From Glycomyces sp. NRRL B-16210 (GTDB lineage Bacteria; Actinomycetota; Actinomycetes; Mycobacteriales; Micromonosporaceae): a stretch of DNA of 64,000 nt. Both the position numbers and the translations under genes were made by a program. The notes beneath the pieces are model-generated. The model worked only from the letters and a program-made list of their open reading frames with translations, did no database searches and was not told the DNA's origin. The stretch covers positions 248,001 to 312,000 of the forward strand of contig NZ_JOGR01000003.1 of NCBI RefSeq assembly GCF_000719515.1, in the 5' to 3' direction. Shown piece after piece: positions 61,001 through 64,000 of the stretch. Positions within the stretch are counted from its first letter, which is position 1; each line of letters starts with the position of its first letter.

Positions 61001-61324
61001 GCGCTTCTGGCGGTCCTCCAGGCCCAGGCGCACCAGGGCGAGCGCGACGGCCGCGCCGAACGGGTCGGCCTTTCCGGCGAGTCCGTCGCGGACCGCCGCG
61101 GCCTGCTCGGGGGAGGCGATGTGGGCGAGGACGGGTTCGAGGCGTTCGGCGTTCTCCGCGAAGAGCTCGCGGAGGCGCTCGGGCGCGTCGGCGTCGATCG
61201 CGACCGGCCGCGGCGTCCCGCGCCCGCGCCGGTCCAGAAGCTGGTCGCGCCACTCGTCGGGGTAGACGACCCGGTCTTCGCCGAGGGGCTCGGTCACCGT
61301 GAGGGTGGTGTCATTCGGATTCAC
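58037..61324 (-). CDS. DUF4132 domain-containing protein
   Basis: 1095 aa, soluble. The C-terminal third carries the DUF4132 region: DLAQAAYERFAALRKDLKTA, QVKRLEGAMCAGRSWTLADF, LVDHPLVWQLSSRLVWQAET, VRIAHPVTLGDEV, FDQLARPVHTLSEEE, LKRGWQYGSPP. The N-terminal two-thirds is alpha-helical with HEAT-like alternation (LSGAAQRFPTRTLRAVA, FRFA-like segments). DUF4132 proteins (MolR-like) have no proven function. The frame opens further upstream, but GTG 61324 (MNPNDTTLTV) is chosen because TAAGCT ends 7 nt before it. Confidence 0.88.
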   Translation of the reverse strand: MNPNDTTLTVTEPLGEDRVVYPDEWRDQLLDRRGRGTPRPVAIDADAPERLRELFAENAERLEPVLAHIASPEQAAAVRDGLAGKADPFGAAVALALVRLGLEDRQKRIDDLGRDAWITMHGIAFAAQATVEYLSNEVRWDASPRFGDPYTRIRETGVGALPNSRRLVERAAPMRSILAALPEGRHAEARAALDASLSTDTHRFVAAILMPDQEDLVLAACRLHSGIRWSEHGSDPLWAVVSTPEHLELSGARLLYHRWNGTTRVPLVVDALGTASLGVFVNVLEHEDKPAAEIRDAIYDAIGRLPSDEAVAYLLRDLTNPQATAALSGAAQRFPTRTLRAVAAAAPTATAFARTRLARLVETVGLQGRDLAEADRTRLEDLLRSVRRHPVAETTPEVFTTPPWAPFGKAKKTVVEGLTPPPIDGLRWAEGEQEAWSAKRDNDYYWSRPDVWNRVMPSGPDHTHYWFPEFLAYADEALARSELHRWDGTVRYSTTDTIQAILARHGVDALARVEGLAKKKPSFREALMPIVNLEVARMAAGWLARSRADRAIARTWLDRHAAEAATLLVPDALAKAAGPRRTAADALRYLAAGDRALVLAQAAAYGETAAEAVEALLDLDPLDPQRPRVPKAGAWADPAQLPPVLLHGGEEALPAEAVAVLMSALALDDFERPYAGIDLLAAECDRASLAAFSWGLFELWLSAGSPSKDAWAMDQLGRFADEDGVRRLAALIRQWPGQSQSRKAVRGLEVLGAIGTEAALRQVQDISRNAKFKALKKTAVAQIEVIAERLELSLDELADRLVPDFGLASDRDPVLDYGPREFTVKFDERLRPFLIDEAGKRRASAPKPGAKDDPDLAQAAYERFAALRKDLKTAAAEQVKRLEGAMCAGRSWTLADFRRYLVDHPLVWQLSSRLVWQAETAEGRKSFRLAEDRSLADVDDEPYEAPGDATVRIAHPVTLGDEVEGWATVLADYEILQPFDQLARPVHTLSEEERKSGRLTRFEGPTVGAGPLVGLLKRGWQYGSPPGRKAGRGLYLVFAEGGHLHLEPSPGVYPGYDPGGDQTLEVEIALPDGAQVDPVVLSEAINVVARLTHVG

Positions 61325-61331
61325 ATCGCAG

Positions 61332-61337
61332 AGCTTA
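61332..61337 (-). promoter_or_regulatory. -10 box (TAAGCT) of the DUF4132 gene
   Basis: TAAGCT on the minus strand, 7 nt before GTG 61324; leaderless pattern. Confidence 0.5.
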
Positions 61338-61489
61338 TGAAGCCCATGCGACAGGCGATCATCCCACGATGTTCGAATGCCGGCGCCCGGAAGGCGGCGT
61401 TCCAGTACTCGGACTTTCGGCGGCCGCGGCCCGGTCGGGCTGCCATGCTTGCCTGCGGCGCCGCCCGGCGCCGGAACCGGAGGATCCCC

Positions 61490-62227
61490 ATGACCGTCGC
61501 ACTCGTTACCGGCGCCTCTCGCGGGCTCGGCGCGGCCATCGCCCGGCACCTCGCCGCCGACGGCTTCACCGTGGCCGTCAACTTCGCGTCGAGCGGAGCG
61601 CAGGCCGACCAGGTCGTCGCCGACATCCGCGCGGCCGGCGGCACCGCCGAGGCCTTCGGCGCCGACGTCACCGACGAGGCGGCCGTGGCCTCGCTCGCCG
61701 AGACGGTGCGCGCGGCGCTGGGGCCCGTGGAAGTGCTGGTGTGCAACGCGACCGGGCCGCAGCCCGAGCTCCCGATGGAGCGCGTGACCTGGCAGGACCA
61801 CCTCGACCAGCTGGAGTTCTTCGTCAAGAGCCCTTCGCTGCTGGTGCAGGCGCTGCTGGAGGACCTGGGCTCGGGCGGGCGCGGCCGGGTGATCCAGATC
61901 GGGTCGGACGTGTTCGAGCGCTCGCTGCCGAACATGTCGGCCTACACGGCCGCGAAGGCCGCCCAGTGGGGCCTGACTCGCGTGTGGGCCAAGGAGCTCG
62001 GGCGCCGGGGCATCACGGTGAACCTCGTCGCCCCCGGCTGGATCCCGGTCGAGCGGCACGGCGAGCTGACCGACGCGGACACGGCCGGGTACGTGGCCGA
62101 TGTCGCGGTGGGCCGCATCGGGGTTCCCGAGGACATCGCCTCGGCGGTCGCCCATCTCGCCTCGGAGTCGGCCTCGTTCATCACCGGCCAGCGCCTCACC
62201 GTCAACGGCGGCCACAACATGGATTGA
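61490..62227 (+). CDS. SDR family oxidoreductase
   Basis: 245 aa short-chain dehydrogenase/reductase: VALVTGASRGLGAAIARHLA, FGADVTDEAAV, VLVCNATGPQ, catalytic serine in VIQIGSDVFE, Y-x3-K in SAYTAAKAAQ, LVAPGWIPVE and SFITGQRLTVNGGHNMD at the end. FabG-like in plan. ATG 61490 with GGAGG upstream. Confidence 0.93.
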   Translation: MTVALVTGASRGLGAAIARHLAADGFTVAVNFASSGAQADQVVADIRAAGGTAEAFGADVTDEAAVASLAETVRAALGPVEVLVCNATGPQPELPMERVTWQDHLDQLEFFVKSPSLLVQALLEDLGSGGRGRVIQIGSDVFERSLPNMSAYTAAKAAQWGLTRVWAKELGRRGITVNLVAPGWIPVERHGELTDADTAGYVADVAVGRIGVPEDIASAVAHLASESASFITGQRLTVNGGHNMD

Positions 62228-62232
62228 TAGGT

Positions 62233-62263
62233 CTCCGGCCGGCCGTTGACAGACCGGCCGGAG
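62233..62263. terminator. bidirectional terminator
   Basis: 10-bp stem CTCCGGCCGG / CCGGCCGGAG with an 11-nt loop, between convergent SDR and CE4 genes. Confidence 0.8.
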
Positions 62264-62271
62264 CTATTCAG

Positions 62272-63402
62272 TTAGGCCCGGGACCATTTCTGGTTGTCGC
62301 CGCCCCAGCAGCTGTAGAGCTGCACCGGGGCGCCGTTGGAGGAGCTGTAGACGTCGAGGCACATGTTGGCGTGGCCGACGCTGCGGATCGTCCCGTCGGA
62401 GCCGAACGTCCACTTCTGCCCGCCGGAGCCGTTGCACGAGGAGAGCTGCACGAGCGTGCCGTTGCTCCCCGAGGGCGCGGTCAGGCAGGTGCCGAGGACC
62501 CGCAGCTCCTGCGCGGCGGTGTAGGTGAACTGCTGGTTCGCCCCTTGGTAGCAGGAGTAGAGCTGGACGTTGGTGCCGCTGGCGGTGCTGCCGTTGGGAA
62601 CGTCGATGCACTTGCCCGCGGAGGTGCTGCGCAGGAGGTCGGTGCCGCCACCGGTGCCGGGATCGGTGGGGTCGCCGCCGCCAGGCTCGGTCGGGTCGCC
62701 GCCGCCGGGGGCGCCGTCGGGGGCGACGGCCTGGCCGGTGGTCGGGGAGATCATGCCCGCGCACAGGCCGCGGGCGCTCAGGTCGGCGGCGATCTGCGGG
62801 ATCGCGTTGATCGTGGTCTGGTAGGCGTCGTGCATGAGGATCACGCCGCCGTTCTGGAGGCTCTGGGCGGCCTGCACGATCTGCGCGGTGCTGGCGCCGT
62901 TCCAGTCCTGGGAGTCGACGGTCCAGATGACCTCGGTGAGGCCGTACTGGGCCTCGACGGACTGAAGGGTCGAGTTGGTCTCGCCGAACGGGGGCCGGAA
63001 GAGCTTCGGGGTGATGCCGGTGGCCTGCTGGATCGCCTGCTGGGTGCTGGAGATCTCCTCGGCCATCTGCTGGGCACTGAGCTGGGTCATGTGCGGGTGG
63101 GACCAGGAGTGGTTCTCGACCCACATGCCCGCGTTGGCCTGCGCCTGGGCGAGACTGGGGTTGCTGGAGACGTTCTGGCCGGTGTTGAACATGGTCGCCC
63201 GCAGCCCGTTCGCGGTGAGCGCGTTGAGCAGACTGGTGGTGGTGCCGGGGTTGGGCCCGTCGTCGTAGGTGAGCGCGACGTAGCCGTTGCAGTTCTGCGC
63301 CTGCGCGGGCGCGGCGGCGCCGAAGCTGAGCGCCACGGCGGCGCCGGCGGCGAGCGCGAACGCGGACAGGGTGGCGATGAGCGGTCTCATGCGGCTTCGC
63401 AT
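62272..63402 (-). CDS. secreted polysaccharide deacetylase (CE4) with ricin B-type lectin domain
   Basis: 376 aa. Signal peptide 1-36 (LIATLSAFALAAGAAVALSF, cleavage near AQAQ-N). CE4/NodB domain at about 40-215: motif 1 TYDDG, motif 2 HSWSHPHM, motif 3 RPPFGE, motif 4 WTVDSQDWNG, motif 5 ILMHD. A Gly/Asp/Pro/Thr linker follows, then a ricin-type beta-trefoil (about 248-376) with three QxW-like repeats (NQQFTY, GQKWTFG, NQKWSRA). Likely acetylxylan esterase or chitin/peptidoglycan deacetylase tethered to a plant polysaccharide. ATG 63402 has GGAGG upstream; ATG 63390 is the alternative. Confidence 0.93.
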   Translation of the reverse strand: MRSRMRPLIATLSAFALAAGAAVALSFGAAAPAQAQNCNGYVALTYDDGPNPGTTTSLLNALTANGLRATMFNTGQNVSSNPSLAQAQANAGMWVENHSWSHPHMTQLSAQQMAEEISSTQQAIQQATGITPKLFRPPFGETNSTLQSVEAQYGLTEVIWTVDSQDWNGASTAQIVQAAQSLQNGGVILMHDAYQTTINAIPQIAADLSARGLCAGMISPTTGQAVAPDGAPGGGDPTEPGGGDPTDPGTGGGTDLLRSTSAGKCIDVPNGSTASGTNVQLYSCYQGANQQFTYTAAQELRVLGTCLTAPSGSNGTLVQLSSCNGSGGQKWTFGSDGTIRSVGHANMCLDVYSSSNGAPVQLYSCWGGDNQKWSRA

Positions 63403-63794
63403 GGTTGCCCTCCTTGGGGTGGCTCCCGGACGGGCGCGGCGGCGGTCCGGGAGTACGGCGCATCAGTCGGCATCGACGAAGACCCGGGGGCTTGTCGTCA
63501 TGAGGGGGTGACGGTGGAGCGATGTTCCGCGGATGAACAGGAACGCCTCGAATTATCCGGACGGCTCCACAGCGGAACAAGACCTCCAGCCGCCCAATAC
63601 ATCGACATGCATCAATTCATCTGCGACCGGTCGGCAAACGGTCGGCAAACGGTCTCCGAACGGCGCCCCCACTGCGGTTTCGGCCCCGTAAGCAACTCGT
63701 GCTCCGGCTTCCGGGATCAGTCGTCCAAGTCGAAAGACCGCTCCCGTCCGTCAGGAGGAAGCCGCTCGTTGCGGCGTTCGCTACGATCCCGTAC
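63403..63794. other. divergent intergenic region
   Basis: 392 bp. An 8-bp hairpin CTCCCGGA/TCCGGGAG (63423-63453) lies in the likely CE4 leader, and GGTCGGCAAAC is tandemly repeated at 63629-63650. No supportable gene; a minus-strand ORF here is an antisense shadow. Confidence 0.5.
63782..63787 (+). promoter_or_regulatory. -10 box (TACGAT) of the last gene
   Basis: TACGAT 7 nt before ATG 63795; leaderless pattern. Confidence 0.5.
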
Positions 63795-64000
63795 ATGGAT
63801 ATCGGCTCCGCCATGCGACAGCGCCTCATCGACGAACTCGACCTCATCATCCGCCGGCCCGGGATGTACTCGAGCGATGGCATTTCGCTGCAGGCGATCT
63901 GTTCGATGCGTCTCAGCGACCTACTGTTCCTGGACGGCACGCCCGAGATGGACTTCCACAGCCTCGGCATCGGAGCGAAATACGGCAAGTGCGGCATCAT
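63795..64000 (+). CDS. hypothetical protein, truncated by window end
   Basis: The first 68 codons read MDIGSAMRQRLIDELDLIIR, RPGMYSSDGISLQAICSM and RLSDLLFLDGTPEMDFHSLG. It is a soluble helical start with no signal peptide; family not recognised. The R-P-G-M-Y tetrad after a helix resembles proteins of the same opening found as small actinomycete hypotheticals. The start rests on the TACGAT box. Confidence 0.6.
   Translation, partial: MDIGSAMRQRLIDELDLIIRRPGMYSSDGISLQAICSMRLSDLLFLDGTPEMDFHSLGIGAKYGKCGI

Noticed and set aside
57881..61480. long plus-strand extension in front of the SDR enzyme
   Set aside because: The frame stays open across the DUF4132 gene only because of codon bias on the other strand. 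The SDR start at 61490 has a good ribosome binding site.
63617..64000. minus-strand ORF at the window end
   Set aside because: Ser/Arg-rich shadow of the plus-strand gene starting at 63795, which has a promoter box and a normal amino-acid mix.
1..64000. tRNA, rRNA, riboswitch, insertion sequence or prophage
   Set aside because: Intergenic regions were read for cloverleaf ends, conserved leader structures, transposase motifs and terminal inverted repeats; none was convincing. A covariance-model scan was not possible here.

Overview
The window is high-GC actinomycete DNA, roughly 70% G+C by eye, except for a poorer patch at 32-34.5 kb. The gene set fits a filamentous or aquatic actinomycete: SARP/AfsR regulator, type VII secretion substrates, Spo0M, CysO/Mec cysteine pathway, GtrA, DUF3352, DrrAB-type exporters. 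Glycomycetales or Micromonosporales would be my guess, but no rRNA or other marker is present to fix it. There are no tRNA, rRNA, insertion sequence or CRISPR features that I could find.

1-20 kb is mostly conserved housekeeping. An acyl-CoA carboxylase beta subunit (cut at the window start) is divergent from the biotin ligase that would activate its partner. Next come a LuxR-type regulator, a PH-domain membrane protein, GtrA, an ECF sigma factor fused to its own anti-sigma-like domain and a large extracellular part, a candidate GlpR membrane protein, trmB, a VapBC toxin-antitoxin pair, dgt and a DUF3352 protein. Then follows the block known from mycobacteria as Rv1334-Rv1339: mec, cysO, cysM, a small membrane protein in the rhomboid position, murI and a metallo-beta-lactamase-fold phosphodiesterase, with pncB divergent from mec and spo0M beyond it.

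20-38 kb is accessory. It holds an EXLDI protein with an 11-bp-arm palindrome in front and an ABC-2 exporter behind; DUF2277; a macrolide-type glycosyltransferase, an alpha/beta hydrolase and an AraC regulator; a leftward type VII effector cassette (EspC-like, WxG-like, a free-standing toxin-like C-terminal domain, SUKH immunity protein); two metallo-beta-lactamase-fold hydrolases; a VOC protein; an epimerase with two exported proteins of unknown function in the lower-GC patch; and a second DrrAB-type exporter beside a large SARP/AfsR regulator.

40.6-41.35 kb has no gene but is packed with repeats, including three tandem 91-bp units whose fourth, inverted relative lies at 15.5 kb.

41-64 kb is carbohydrate centred. 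A kinase, a zinc alcohol dehydrogenase and a GH106-like glycosidase precede a PadR/membrane-protein operon with a clear promoter-operator. A seven-gene sugar operon follows (Gfo/Idh dehydrogenase, ABC ATPase, two permeases, binding protein, two sugar-phosphate isomerase-like enzymes), divergent from a ROK repressor and an aldo/keto reductase. The end holds a DUF4132 protein, an SDR enzyme, a secreted CE4 deacetylase with a ricin-type lectin domain, and the start of an unknown gene.

Many genes here begin 6-8 nt after a TANNNT box with no ribosome binding site. This pattern points to leaderless transcripts and was used to choose several starts.
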